Shown piece by piece: positions 17,401-26,185 of a DNA stretch of 46,173 nucleotides. The position numbers and the translations under genes are program-made. The first letter of the stretch is position 1, and each line of letters starts with the position of its first letter. This stretch comes from Clostridium sp. (GTDB taxonomy: Bacteria; Bacillota; Clostridia; Clostridiales; Clostridiaceae). The stretch spans positions 1 through 46,173 of the forward strand of contig JARLHR010000116.1 of assembly GCA_031292145.1 (NCBI GenBank). The letters run 5' to 3'. The notes under the pieces are model-generated. The model had not been told where the DNA came from and searched no databases. It saw only the letters and a list, made by a program, of their open reading frames with translations.

Positions 17401-18249
17401 ATGAATTTAAAGAAAATATTAATAAGCTTTTTAACTATGATTTTTTTAATAGCTAATTCGTCTATATTAGCTTTTGCAGGAACAACAGGTGATCCAGATT
17501 ATGCTGAAACTCATCATTCATTTGAAACAGCATATAATATTGGCACTTGGAATTACAAGAGTGCGATTGGTATTATGAGTTCTGAATCAGATACTGATTA
17601 TTACAGTTTTAATGCATACTCAGGTGATAGGTTAGCAATAGAACTTAAAGATATTCCATCTACTTGTGACTATAACTTGGAATTATATGATCAATATCAT
17701 GTAAAAATATACACATCTACAATAGGCCATAATTCGAATAGAGTTATTCGATATAATATGGTTAATAGTGGTGTTTATTATGTAAAAGTAAGTTTTAGTT
17801 CTGGAACTTTACCTAGTGGTACAAATACTTATACTATTAATTTTATTGATAGATATAAAACAACTACTTCAAGTTTTAACTTCATACCAAGTTCAATTTC
17901 ATGTTCAGGGAAAGGTGCATATTCTTCAACAGCTACTCTGAACTTACAAAATAATTCATCAGTTCCAAATACTGCAACAGTAAAAAGTGTTAAAGTAACA
18001 GGTTCTATGTCAAAGAGTCTTGGTAATACTTCAATAGAATTGCAAAACTCTAGTGAAGGGACATGGTATTCAAGTAAAATAGCTACTACTTCTGTAAATT
18101 CGTATTTTAAAGAAATAACTATCGCTAAAAAAATGCCATTAAAATCTATTTGGAATGCAAGATATACAACTATGGCGTATTCATCATCTAATATAAGTCA
18201 ATTAAAATTAGAAGTTACTTATGAATATGATTCAACAGATAATCTATAA
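17401..18249 (+). CDS. Secreted protein with PPC domain
   Basis: A 282-residue exported protein. The signal peptide covers residues 1-26 (MNLKKILISFLTMIF... cut after LAFA). Next comes a bacterial pre-peptidase C-terminal (PPC) domain at about residues 35-135, seen in DTDYYSFNAYSGDRLAIEL, CDYNLELYDQ and GVYYVKVSF. The rest is a Ser/Thr-rich beta domain of unknown type. ATG 17401 is chosen because AAGGAT lies just upstream and the signal peptide begins there; an upstream Met at 17341 would start inside the structured leader. PPC domains usually accompany secreted proteases, but no protease domain is present, so it may be a binding or surface protein. Confidence 0.75.
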   Translation: MNLKKILISFLTMIFLIANSSILAFAGTTGDPDYAETHHSFETAYNIGTWNYKSAIGIMSSESDTDYYSFNAYSGDRLAIELKDIPSTCDYNLELYDQYHVKIYTSTIGHNSNRVIRYNMVNSGVYYVKVSFSSGTLPSGTNTYTINFIDRYKTTTSSFNFIPSSISCSGKGAYSSTATLNLQNNSSVPNTATVKSVKVTGSMSKSLGNTSIELQNSSEGTWYSSKIATTSVNSYFKEITIAKKMPLKSIWNARYTTMAYSSSNISQLKLEVTYEYDSTDNL

Positions 18250-18323
18250 TCTACTTAACTAATATTAAATATAAAAATTAAATTTTGTTACAATCTAAAA
18301 TATACAGAAAAGGATGGAAAACA

Positions 18324-19217
18324 ATGTCTGTTTCATTTAGCATTTTAAGAGCACAAACCTACAAAAATGTTCAAACATTTAATAATCTTTTTAATCATCA
18401 TCCCAAGGATGTTGTAGATTCTAAAAGAGCTAGCGGCGAAGGTTTTTCAAAAAAAGATATGATAGAGCTACAAGAAATGCAGACAAAAGCAGAACATGAT
18501 GCTGGAAATACAAATTATAACGTTGGTTATGGTGATAAGCCCTGTATAACTTCTGAAGGTGGATATTCATGGAGTAATGGGCTACAAGATGAGGCTTATC
18601 ATGTATATAAATGGAGAAATTATGAAAATGATAGGTTAAACAATGTATTAAAAGACAATCATATAGAACTTTCTCCTAATGAAAAAATATCTATAAGTAT
18701 AGATAAGGATTTAAACATATCAGTTTCAGGACTTAATGATAGTGAAAAAGAGAAATCAATTGAAGATACTTTAAATAACCACAGTGTTTCAGGCAGAAAA
18801 TATGCTTGGGCGTTATTGGATCAAGTAAATGGTGCAAAAAGATTTAATGGACTTGAAGATCCATTAGAAGAAGAAAAATATGTTCTTTACAATGAAGTAA
18901 AAAAAAGAACTGGAGTAAACATAAATGATTTAAAGCTGGATAAGAATGGCGAAATCACTGGAGGGAATGAAGAATTTCAAAAACTTATAAGTGGGTCAGG
19001 CCCTATTGGGTTACAATCAACAAAATCCTTTGTATCAGATTTAAAGAAGTTATTAACTTATGGAGTTGATAAAGTAAATGATATGAATAGAACAATTGAT
19101 TTTCAAAATGGTGAATTAATTGATAGAGATGTTCAATATGGATTTGGTAAAGATCAGTTAAAATCATGGTTTGATTCTTTCATGAAAGGTAAATCTACCA
19201 TAAATACATTTTTTTAG
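18324..19217 (+). CDS. Uncharacterised protein, possibly DUF4885-like
   Basis: A 297-residue soluble protein with no signal peptide or membrane helix. ATG 18324 has GGATGG nearby; a Met 13 codons earlier lacks a ribosome site. The central part (LSPNEKISISIDKDLNISV, then a short acidic helix and a shorter loop) resembles a repeat in poorly studied Firmicute proteins of the DUF4885 type, but this is only an impression. The C-terminal half is helical and charged. It follows the PPC gene by 74 bases on the same strand and ends before a strong terminator, so the two are likely co-transcribed. The lack of an export signal is notable for a gene next to a secreted protein. Confidence 0.6.
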   Translation: MSVSFSILRAQTYKNVQTFNNLFNHHPKDVVDSKRASGEGFSKKDMIELQEMQTKAEHDAGNTNYNVGYGDKPCITSEGGYSWSNGLQDEAYHVYKWRNYENDRLNNVLKDNHIELSPNEKISISIDKDLNISVSGLNDSEKEKSIEDTLNNHSVSGRKYAWALLDQVNGAKRFNGLEDPLEEEKYVLYNEVKKRTGVNINDLKLDKNGEITGGNEEFQKLISGSGPIGLQSTKSFVSDLKKLLTYGVDKVNDMNRTIDFQNGELIDRDVQYGFGKDQLKSWFDSFMKGKSTINTFF

Positions 19218-19252
19218 TGCATCTATTGTAACCTTAAAACAAACAAAAGTTA

Positions 19253-19295
19253 AAAAGGGGAGGTCGCGCTAAAAAGTGATGCGACCTCCCCTTTT
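19253..19295. terminator. Strong bidirectional terminator
   Basis: A perfect 15-bp stem (19253-19267 with 19281-19295, core GGGGAGGTCGC) flanked by A-runs and T-runs on both sides, with a 13-base loop. It lies between the plus-strand gene ending at 19217 and the minus-strand alginate lyase remnant, whose reading frame runs into it. Confidence 0.9.
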
Positions 19296-19890
19296 AATAT
19301 TCAACAAATCCGTTGTCATATCTAAATATGCGGATGAATTATTTATTATACTGTTTCTTCCAGCATAATAGGAAAAAGAAGCAATTTGAGCTTCATACCA
19401 TACTTTCTGATTATTTGAAGCTTTAGCTTCCTTTTGCCCCAAAGTACTTTGTTCAAGCCAATCCACATAATCAGAAAACCATTTTTTTAGCCCTGTGCTA
19501 TTTTCTTAAGTCCAGGATTGCGATTTTTCAATCATTCGAACTGAATCAATCATTGGTATAAGTTGTACTGTATCAATTATACCACCAGCACTTCCTTTAG
19601 ACTTACCTGGTATACCTTGTCCATAATCTAGGTTAGGATTTATTTTTGTATCTGGATTAAGAAACCATACACGTAATAATTCTGCTGATTTCTTAGCATA
19701 ATCTTCCTTGCCCGTTAAAAAGTAAGCTGAACTTAATGCATTTACAGCATTAATCATTTTTGCAAGCCTGGATGCATCCTATTTATCATCATCATTTTTT
19801 TCTGGATTTATCTGACCATCTTTAAGAATGTATGGTTTGCCATCAGCCTTAGCTAAATCAGGCCAATAATATATTGCCATACTAGCATAT
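19269..19890 (-). pseudogene. Decayed alginate lyase-family gene
   Basis: One reading frame on the minus strand carries alginate lyase (PF05426-like) sequence from AIYYWPDLAKADGKPYI through TGKEDYAKKSAELLRVWFL, DTKINPNLDYGQ and GIIDTVQLIPMID to NNQKVWYEAQIASF. It is broken by TAG near 19780 and TAA at 19508-19506, both in frame. The N-terminal third is missing (an in-frame TAA lies just upstream of the homology). The C-terminus is lost into the terminator at 19253-19295. The intact family would be about 350-400 residues. This is clearly a dead polysaccharide-lyase gene; there is no alginate gene context around it. Confidence 0.85.
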
Positions 19891-20201
19891 ATCACCTCAT
19901 CTTATTCTATTTTTTTAATTATAATACATAATGGCCAATACCTGTTCCGAAAGTTGCTGTAAAATAAAATATTTTCATAGTTATTCTCCAATGTTTTTTT
20001 TATCTATTCTTAAATTCACCTATATAAAAATAAAAGATGATTTCTATTTATTATTGTAGAAACCATCTTTGTACTGTTGCATCTTAATTTAATTTCACAT
20101 TTTTTTGAATGTGCCTTATGAAAACTTACTTCTGACAACTAAAGCATCAGTAAATTAGTTTTTTAACTTCACCTTCCATAAACATCTAATATTTATTGTT
20201 A
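19891..20201. other. Intergenic stretch with a terminator hairpin
   Basis: It holds a hairpin at 20033-20071 (AAGATG and TTTCTA arms with one mismatch) that on the minus strand is followed by T-rich sequence and probably ends the wall-binding protein transcript. A fragment of the dispersed repeat end lies at 20106-20124 (TTTTTTTGAATGTGCCTTA). No gene is seen. Confidence 0.6.
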
Positions 20202-21998
20202 TTAAATCCAAGCTCCATTATCACTTAAAACATATCCATCAACAGTTGTATTAGCAAGCATTACCCCAAACTCATCACAGTAGTACCAAGTTCCTCCGTC
20301 ATTAATCCAACCAGTTTGCATCGCTCCTGATGAATTTAAATAGTACCAGCTGTCTCTAATATTTTGCCATCCTGTAGCCATGGTTCCACCATCTTTAAAG
20401 TAATACCAATAGCCTCCATCTTTTAACCATCCAGTAGCTTTAGTTCCATCAGTTTTACTATAAGTCCAACTTCCGTCAGTTGCTTTTGCCCAACCAACTA
20501 TTGTTGTGATTGCAGCTCCTGTTGTTGTAGCAGCTACTCCTCCTGTAGTTACTACTATATCCTTTTGCCCTGCATCAGAAGCCTTGTTATATAAAATTGA
20601 ATAAATCTCCTTATCTTCATCCCACACAATTGCATTGTCATCATTACTAGCAGATAAAGCTGACATGCCGCTATCCACTCTATATATGTCTTCAAATTTA
20701 TTATCCTTATTAATCCATTTTTTTACGTATCCATCTCCTAAGCAATAAAGATTTCCTCCTCCGATAGTCCAAGCATCAGCATCAGTTTCATCATATTTAC
20801 CTATGTCTGTATAATAGTAGCCTTTATCTAATTTCAACTCAACATCTTGAGCATAATACTTTTTCTCACTATTATCATAAAAATGGCTGGCAATACCGGT
20901 CATACTGCCTGTAATCAAAGCCACATCTCCTCCAGCCCAGTCTACGGAAGTACCTAAGTCAGAAACATCTCCCAATCCAAATACATGTGCTTCATTGCCA
21001 TCGGAATCCGTAATAAAACAAGTCATTACATCTTTAGCATACTTTATTCCATCTATGGTATCTGAAGCTTGAGCTTTCGAAATTTTTTGCATGACTCTTA
21101 CCCCATCACCATAAGAAATTTGACTATGATGATTATTTTTTCCTCCAAATTCTACTTTATCTGTTATATTCTCATACGTATCATCAGAAGCACCTTTTTC
21201 TTTTCTCCATATTGTAAGTACTGCTGTTCTATATATAGCATCAGGTTCCTCATCAAATGCATTGTCATTTTTAATTTGTGATTTTAACTCATATTCCTTT
21301 CCATTCTCCTCTATTTCACTAGTATCCCTTGTATTTGTGAAAGTAACGCTCGAACCAGAAGTTGTGTATACAGGAACCTTTCCTAAATTATAATCTGCAT
21401 CTATATAGTTTCCATTGATATCAGAAAGAATTGTAGATGTTGTCTCTCCATTTGTATTAGCTGTCTTTAAGTTATATGTGAATTTACTCCATATTCCCGT
21501 TGCACCTGCTATATATACATTTAAAGGATCACTACCCATAGCATCAGCTTTAATAGTATTATTAGTATAATCTGATTCCTTAAATCTTCCATCATTATCT
21601 TCTTTAATATTATTCCTTACCTTTCTATCCATATTGTCTAGTTGAGTTTGGCAATCATATTCCTCCGTCTGTTTACCAGTTGACACATTGACGTAATAAT
21701 AATTTCCATTACTATCTTTAAATCCTGCATACTTATTTTCATAAAAACCACTTAATGTATAATTTGCATCAATATCTAATTTAGTATATTTACCATCTGC
21801 TAAAAAATAAAAAGCTTCATCTTGGTTACTTAGCTCTGCATCAATAATGTATCTATTATTTCCCTCGGCTGTAGCACTATAAATAGTACCTTCCACGGTA
21901 TTGGCCTCTTTTAAATCAACTGCCATAGCTGGAACCAATGATACAATAGAAGCAGTTGCTGCTAATAAACTTGTAATCTTTGTAACTCTTTTTAACAT
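20202..21998 (-). CDS. Large secreted protein with cell-wall-binding repeats
   Basis: A 598-residue exported protein: a signal peptide (MLKRVTKITSLLAATASIVS, cut near AMA), then a long region of about 450 residues with several short YYY/WYY-containing beta segments (for example GNYYYVNVSTGKQ, KGYYYTDIGKYDE). The last 95 residues hold four wall-binding repeats such as GWLKDGGYWYYFKDGGTMAT, ending in ANTTVDGYVLSDNGAWI. The other repeat protein in this window ends its repeats the same way. ATG 21998 has AGGGGGAA before it. The middle region matches no enzyme I know. It is probably a wall-anchored surface protein transcribed alone. Confidence 0.8.
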   Translation of the reverse strand: MLKRVTKITSLLAATASIVSLVPAMAVDLKEANTVEGTIYSATAEGNNRYIIDAELSNQDEAFYFLADGKYTKLDIDANYTLSGFYENKYAGFKDSNGNYYYVNVSTGKQTEEYDCQTQLDNMDRKVRNNIKEDNDGRFKESDYTNNTIKADAMGSDPLNVYIAGATGIWSKFTYNLKTANTNGETTSTILSDINGNYIDADYNLGKVPVYTTSGSSVTFTNTRDTSEIEENGKEYELKSQIKNDNAFDEEPDAIYRTAVLTIWRKEKGASDDTYENITDKVEFGGKNNHHSQISYGDGVRVMQKISKAQASDTIDGIKYAKDVMTCFITDSDGNEAHVFGLGDVSDLGTSVDWAGGDVALITGSMTGIASHFYDNSEKKYYAQDVELKLDKGYYYTDIGKYDETDADAWTIGGGNLYCLGDGYVKKWINKDNKFEDIYRVDSGMSALSASNDDNAIVWDEDKEIYSILYNKASDAGQKDIVVTTGGVAATTTGAAITTIVGWAKATDGSWTYSKTDGTKATGWLKDGGYWYYFKDGGTMATGWQNIRDSWYYLNSSGAMQTGWINDGGTWYYCDEFGVMLANTTVDGYVLSDNGAWI

Positions 21999-22030
21999 AG
22001 TTATTCCCCCTGTTAACATTTTATTTGTTT

Positions 22031-22057
22031 TAAGACACTATCAAAAAATAACAAGTC
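22031..22057. repeat. Dispersed repeat end upstream of the surface protein gene
   Basis: Reads TAAGACACTATCAAAAAATA followed by ACAAGTC, a slightly diverged copy of the AAGGCACAATCAAAAAAATA end. It lies directly in front of the start region of the 598-residue surface protein. Confidence 0.5.
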
Positions 22058-22112
22058 AGTATACTAGTCTATTTTACATAATATCCCTTGACTAATTATT
22101 TTTTAATAGATT

Positions 22113-22135
22113 CTAATAACATATTCTGTTATTAG
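22113..22135 (-). terminator. Weak hairpin after the symporter gene
   Basis: CTAATAACA and TGTTATTAG pair with a 5-base loop just after the symporter stop. The sequence that follows on the minus strand has no long T-run. Confidence 0.4.
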
Positions 22136-22138
22136 CAA

Positions 22139-23485
22139 TTATTTATGTCTCTCAGCTAAATCTGCAAGCATCTTATCTTTCATATTATCAATTCTATAAA
22201 GCAACATTAATCCAATACTAATAACTAAAGTAATTATTGGCAGCCCTACATAACAAAATGAAATTGCACTCAATGAACGTGCTGTTTGTTCCACATTAGG
22301 TACGAAACCGCCAATTGATAAAATTAATGACATTACTACTGCTGCAATTCCTGCACCACAATTAACCCCCATTGTTCCAAATGTTGTAAGCAATCCTTGT
22401 GCGCGAACACCAGTCTTCCATTCACCATAATCAACTACATCTGCAAACATTACAAAGACAACACTTTGTCCTCCACCTAATCCAGCTGCCGCAACTGCAA
22501 TACCTACAAATGTTAATACCAAAGATTGATTGGTAGTAGCTAAGTATAAAATTCCTTGACCAATTATACTTATTACAAATCCTAATATAGCTATGTTTCT
22601 ATTTTTCATCCTTTTTGCAAGCATAGGAATAAATGCTATGGCAACTATCATAGACACAGAATATAATGCATTTGCTGCTGATGCAATATTTACATTACCA
22701 ATATTGTATTTAAAGAAATACACAGTTGCTTGCATTTTTACAACTATTCCAATAAATATAACCAAATTCATAATAGTTAATATCCAACATGGGAAATTAC
22801 GCACCAATGATTTTAAGCTTTCTTTTAAATGTGGTTCCTGTGCCTTTTCTAACACTACTCTTTCTCTTGTATTTTTAAATGTAGTCATTAATAGAGCAAA
22901 AGAAATTATTGCAAATACTACCATAGTCAACATAAATCCTCTTCTAGGATTTCCTTGTCCTAAAATACTTACTAGTGGTAATGTAAGTGCTCCTGCTATT
23001 ATAACTGCTACTTGCCCTGCAATAGTTCTAAAAGAGTTAGCTTTAAATCTTTCTTCAGAATTAGTTGTTAAACTTGGCAACATTGCTGTTATAGGAGAAC
23101 CAACAGCTAAAGCTAAAAAATTAAATACAATATAAGTAAAGTACATGTATGCTATCTTCCCCATATTATTTAACTCTGGTACAGCAACTGTCATTACAGC
23201 AATTACAGCATATGGTCCAGCAAACCATAAAAACCAAGGTCTACACTTTCCCCATCTTGTATTAGTTTTATCAATTAATACACCAATAACTGGCCCTGAA
23301 ACACCATCCAAAATACGAACAATTAAGAAAAGTGTTCCAACTGTTGCTACATCCATTCCAATTACATCTGTGTAATAAAACATTAAGAAAGAAGCAATAG
23401 CAGTAAAAATAATATTATATCCCGAATCTGATACACCGTAACTTAATTTTTCTTTTAGCGATAGTTTAACATTTGAATCTGACAT
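22139..23485 (-). CDS. GPH-family sugar:cation symporter
   Basis: A 448-residue, 12-helix transporter of the glycoside-pentoside-hexuronide:cation family (like UidB, XylP, YicJ). It shows the N-terminal YGVSDSGYNIIF, the family core RILDGVSGPVIGVLIDKT followed by RWGKCRPWFLW, and the central cytoplasmic loop. It imports a glycoside without phosphorylating it. GGGGGAA precedes the ATG. It is transcribed alone from a promoter with two TGTCAACCGGTT operators, the same sites found before the esterase operon and the fructokinase/sucrose phosphorylase operon. It is therefore the likely entry route for their common substrate. Confidence 0.9.
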   Translation of the reverse strand: MSDSNVKLSLKEKLSYGVSDSGYNIIFTAIASFLMFYYTDVIGMDVATVGTLFLIVRILDGVSGPVIGVLIDKTNTRWGKCRPWFLWFAGPYAVIAVMTVAVPELNNMGKIAYMYFTYIVFNFLALAVGSPITAMLPSLTTNSEERFKANSFRTIAGQVAVIIAGALTLPLVSILGQGNPRRGFMLTMVVFAIISFALLMTTFKNTRERVVLEKAQEPHLKESLKSLVRNFPCWILTIMNLVIFIGIVVKMQATVYFFKYNIGNVNIASAANALYSVSMIVAIAFIPMLAKRMKNRNIAILGFVISIIGQGILYLATTNQSLVLTFVGIAVAAAGLGGGQSVVFVMFADVVDYGEWKTGVRAQGLLTTFGTMGVNCGAGIAAVVMSLILSIGGFVPNVEQTARSLSAISFCYVGLPIITLVISIGLMLLYRIDNMKDKMLADLAERHK

Positions 23486-23556
23486 TTATAAATTCCCCCT
23501 TATAAATTTAGTAAAAGATAATTTAATTAAAACGATTTCTTTTTGTATACATTTTG

Positions 23557-23616
23557 TGTCAACCGGTTACATATTTATATTGTATACTCTTTTTTCAAAT
23601 ATGTCAACCGGTTACA
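23557..23616 (-). promoter_or_regulatory. Promoter with two LacI-type operators before the symporter gene
   Basis: TGTCAACCGGTTACA occurs at 23557-23571 and at 23602-23616, with centres 45 bases apart. On the minus strand the upstream copy contains the -35 TTGACA (23607-23602), followed by a 17-base spacer and -10 TACAAT (23584-23579). The second copy lies at or just after the start of transcription. A partial cre (TGAAAACGCTCTG) lies just upstream. Repressor binding would block the promoter directly. Confidence 0.85.
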
Positions 23617-23739
23617 CAGAGCGTTTTCATATTTTTATATATTAATAAATATCTTAAAAATATGAAACTTACTTATCCAATTGTAGTAATTTTTTATTAA
23701 GGATAATGTATTTAATTAGTTAAGAGTTAATAGTGAGAC

Positions 23740-24147
23740 TTAACGACGAAGTATGATGCAAAATAGACTATAGATATCCAATTTAAGACTTATACTTATA
23801 ATTAGAATATGTTTCCATACTAGAAATTCCATACATCTTTGTGAAACAGGCATTTGAAATTGAGCTGTGAAGGTTCTTAGTACAAGGTTGTACCATTTAC
23901 TGCTTGTCAAAAAGTGAGAGTCCAAATTTTATATTTGGCTACTCGAACTTTCTCCATGGAGCAATTTATATTTGGAGCATGCAGAAATGGGCACAACCTT
24001 GTGCTTAGAACCTTCCAATGAAAATTTCATAGTCCTGTGGAACAAAAATGTATGGAATTTCGGTAGACTACCACATAAGTCTAAGTCCATGTTTGGATAT
24101 CTATAGCATCTTTGGTCTATTATTTTCTTTCATGTGCCTTATTTACA
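23740..24147. repeat. Large imperfect fold-back element
   Basis: Arms beginning CTATAGATATCCAA at 23768 and 24106 (inverted) run inward for well over 100 bases with many matches, such as AAATTCCATACAT and AAGGTTCT..CACAAGGTTGT, enclosing the centre near 23940. The outer right end (24104-24146) has the GAAAGAAAATAA and GGCACATGAAAG parts of the dispersed repeat family. A 61-codon ORF inside is a by-product of the palindrome. No transposase is present, so this is a non-autonomous element or its remains. Confidence 0.65.
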
Positions 24148-25344
24148 ACATGAACTTAAAATAATATTTCTTAACTTTCTAGTAAGTGTAGTAGTTCCTG
24201 CATCAGTCTTTTGAATCATGAATAAAAATGTTAAATCATCCTTTGGACAATTGCAGAAGTATGGACCAAGCCAGCCATCCCATCCATATTCTCCAAGACT
24301 TCCTATATCTCCAGCCATACTGCACTCTGTCATTACACGCATTAGGTTTCCATAACTATGCCCACATAGTGTCCCCCAATTATCAAAACCCTTCTGCTGC
24401 ACGACATTTAAAGTTCCTGATATTAGATATTTCACTGTGTGAGGTCGCAAAATTTGAACCCCCTCTAAACTTCCATTATTCATAAGCATCTTAGCAAATC
24501 TCGCATAATCATCTACAGTAGAAACTAAACCTGCTCCGCCAGATTCAAATTCTGGATTCCTATCCATCTTATGAACTATGCCTAGGTGATTTCCAGTGTA
24601 AAGTTCTAAATCTCCCTTACTATTGTCAGCATAAGTTTTTACAAGGCGATCTCTTTTTTCATCTGACAGCCAAAATCCAGTATCTTTCATGCCTAGGGGT
24701 TCAAATAACTCTTCTTTTAAAAATTCTCCAAACCTTTTGCCACTAACTATTTCAACAATAGCCCCTAATACATCAGCTGAGGTACCGTAAGTCCAAGAAG
24801 TCCCTGGTTGAAAGGCTAGAGCACATCTTCCTAACTTATTCATAGCTTCTATAGTATTCATTGGTTTATCACCTAGCAACCTACTATCTATCTCCTGAAA
24901 TAAAGCTTCAGTATCCTTCCCAGCTCTATGTTCTCCACCATAAACTAAACCAGATGTCATAGAAAGTAAATCTTTAAGGGTTACTTCCCTTTCGACCGGA
25001 ATCAAGCAATCACCTGCGTCAACCATCTGATCTTTAAATCCTGGAAGATACTTGCTTACTGGCTCATATAAATCAATTTCTCCACGTTCAAGCAGAATCA
25101 TCACTGCAGTTGCTGTAATAGGTTTAGTCATGGAATATAATCTAAAAATAGAATCTCTTTTGATTGGAGCTCCACTTTTCCTATCTGCTAAGCCGTCTTC
25201 GTGATATAAAATTTCTTCTCCATCTTTTATTATCATTAAATTTGCGCCCGCTGTAAAATTATTGTCTATGTGATTTTTTAATATTTTTTTTATCTGATTT
25301 AATTCTGTATTTCCAAACACTGTTATCTGCTCCTCTGTTAACAT
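24139..25344 (-). CDS. Serine esterase of the beta-lactamase fold (family VIII)
   Basis: A 401-residue serine hydrolase of the class C beta-lactamase/EstB family. The nucleophile motif SMTK (S71, K74) follows FRLY, the tyrosine motif is YGTS (Y186) in WTYGTSADVLGAIVE, and GGAGLVSTVDDYARF is typical of the esterase branch. There is no signal peptide, so it acts in the cytoplasm on esters of small molecules rather than on wall peptides. Its ATG overlaps the stop of the deacetylase gene (ATGTTAA, 7 bases shared), so translation is coupled. It is the last gene of the five-gene operon. The substrate is inferred to be an acylated sugar or glycoside. Confidence 0.88.
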   Translation of the reverse strand: MLTEEQITVFGNTELNQIKKILKNHIDNNFTAGANLMIIKDGEEILYHEDGLADRKSGAPIKRDSIFRLYSMTKPITATAVMILLERGEIDLYEPVSKYLPGFKDQMVDAGDCLIPVEREVTLKDLLSMTSGLVYGGEHRAGKDTEALFQEIDSRLLGDKPMNTIEAMNKLGRCALAFQPGTSWTYGTSADVLGAIVEIVSGKRFGEFLKEELFEPLGMKDTGFWLSDEKRDRLVKTYADNSKGDLELYTGNHLGIVHKMDRNPEFESGGAGLVSTVDDYARFAKMLMNNGSLEGVQILRPHTVKYLISGTLNVVQQKGFDNWGTLCGHSYGNLMRVMTECSMAGDIGSLGEYGWDGWLGPYFCNCPKDDLTFLFMIQKTDAGTTTLTRKLRNIILSSCCK

Positions 25345-26168
25345 ATTTTTATAGTTTTCCTTGATTTTATCTCAACTGGTATTCCATTGAATTCTATCCA
25401 AGTTGAAATTGCAGATGGATTATGCACAAGCGAAAAATCGGTAGAGAGCTGTAATCTGTCTAGAGCATCAAGATAATCTACTATTTGAATATTTGTTGCA
25501 TACCAGACATCATTCCTATTGCCTATATATTCGCAAAACTTCTCTATGCTACGCCAATTATTATCTAAATCAAATTCATAGCTATGTCCCCATAAATAGA
25601 AAAGCCCTAAACCATGAAATTCTCCTTCAATAAACTTTTCCGCTATCTCCATCAAATGTGGATCATTATGATGAGCTGTAGGATTCCATTCCAAATAGTT
25701 TGAAGGTAAAGTGAAATTCCCATGATTGTTTACTGTTCTTGAATAAACCACTCCAAGAGCTTCTAATACCTGAAAAACTGTTTTATTATAAGTGCCGAAT
25801 GCATAAGCCATTCCCCTTACAGGATACCCCAGCATCTTCTCATGATTTTTTCTATCTTGCAGAATTTCCTCAATCATAAGTTCCTTAGGTATATCTGTTA
25901 GTGAAAGGTGTTTTAATCCATGAATAGCAACCTCATGTCCTTTATATAAATCAGCCACCTCATTGTTGTTTATTCTTTCTATAACTAAATCCTTTATTAC
26001 ACAAGTCCCATCTTCTCCTTGAAGTCCTGAATTTAGGTTAAAGGTAGCTTTTAGATCATATCTATTAAAGATTTCAACTAGTTTTTTATCCTGAATAACA
26101 CCATCATCATAGCTTAAAGTAAATGCTTTTCTTTTTCCCTCTGGAAAAAGTTTAGTTATTCTAGACAT
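25338..26168 (-). CDS. Polysaccharide deacetylase (CE4-like)
   Basis: A 276-residue NodB-homology protein that removes acyl groups, usually N- or O-acetyl, from sugars with a bound metal. The first motif is TLSYDDG (D21, D22), the metal histidines are in AIHGLKHLSL, and later motifs include GMAYAFGTYN and FYLWGHSYEFD. No signal peptide is present, unlike most wall-acting members, so a cytoplasmic, small substrate is likely. A GTG two codons upstream touches the GGAGG, so ATG 26168 with seven-base spacing is used. It sits 17 bases after the CE1-like esterase and overlaps the next gene. Confidence 0.87.
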   Translation of the reverse strand: MSRITKLFPEGKRKAFTLSYDDGVIQDKKLVEIFNRYDLKATFNLNSGLQGEDGTCVIKDLVIERINNNEVADLYKGHEVAIHGLKHLSLTDIPKELMIEEILQDRKNHEKMLGYPVRGMAYAFGTYNKTVFQVLEALGVVYSRTVNNHGNFTLPSNYLEWNPTAHHNDPHLMEIAEKFIEGEFHGLGLFYLWGHSYEFDLDNNWRSIEKFCEYIGNRNDVWYATNIQIVDYLDALDRLQLSTDFSLVHNPSAISTWIEFNGIPVEIKSRKTIKIC

Positions 26169-26185
26169 ATTCACACCTCCACATT

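Noticed and set aside
22593-23135. 180-codon ORF on the plus strand
   Set aside because: It is the antisense shadow of the GPH symporter gene, whose membrane-helix codon pattern leaves the opposite frame open.
23740-23925. 61-codon ORF on the minus strand
   Set aside because: It lies wholly inside the left half of the fold-back element, has no ribosome site and no protein-like composition.
24139-25344. Beta-lactamase resistance gene
   Set aside because: The fold motifs fit family VIII esterases, there is no signal peptide, and it is coupled to carbohydrate esterase genes.
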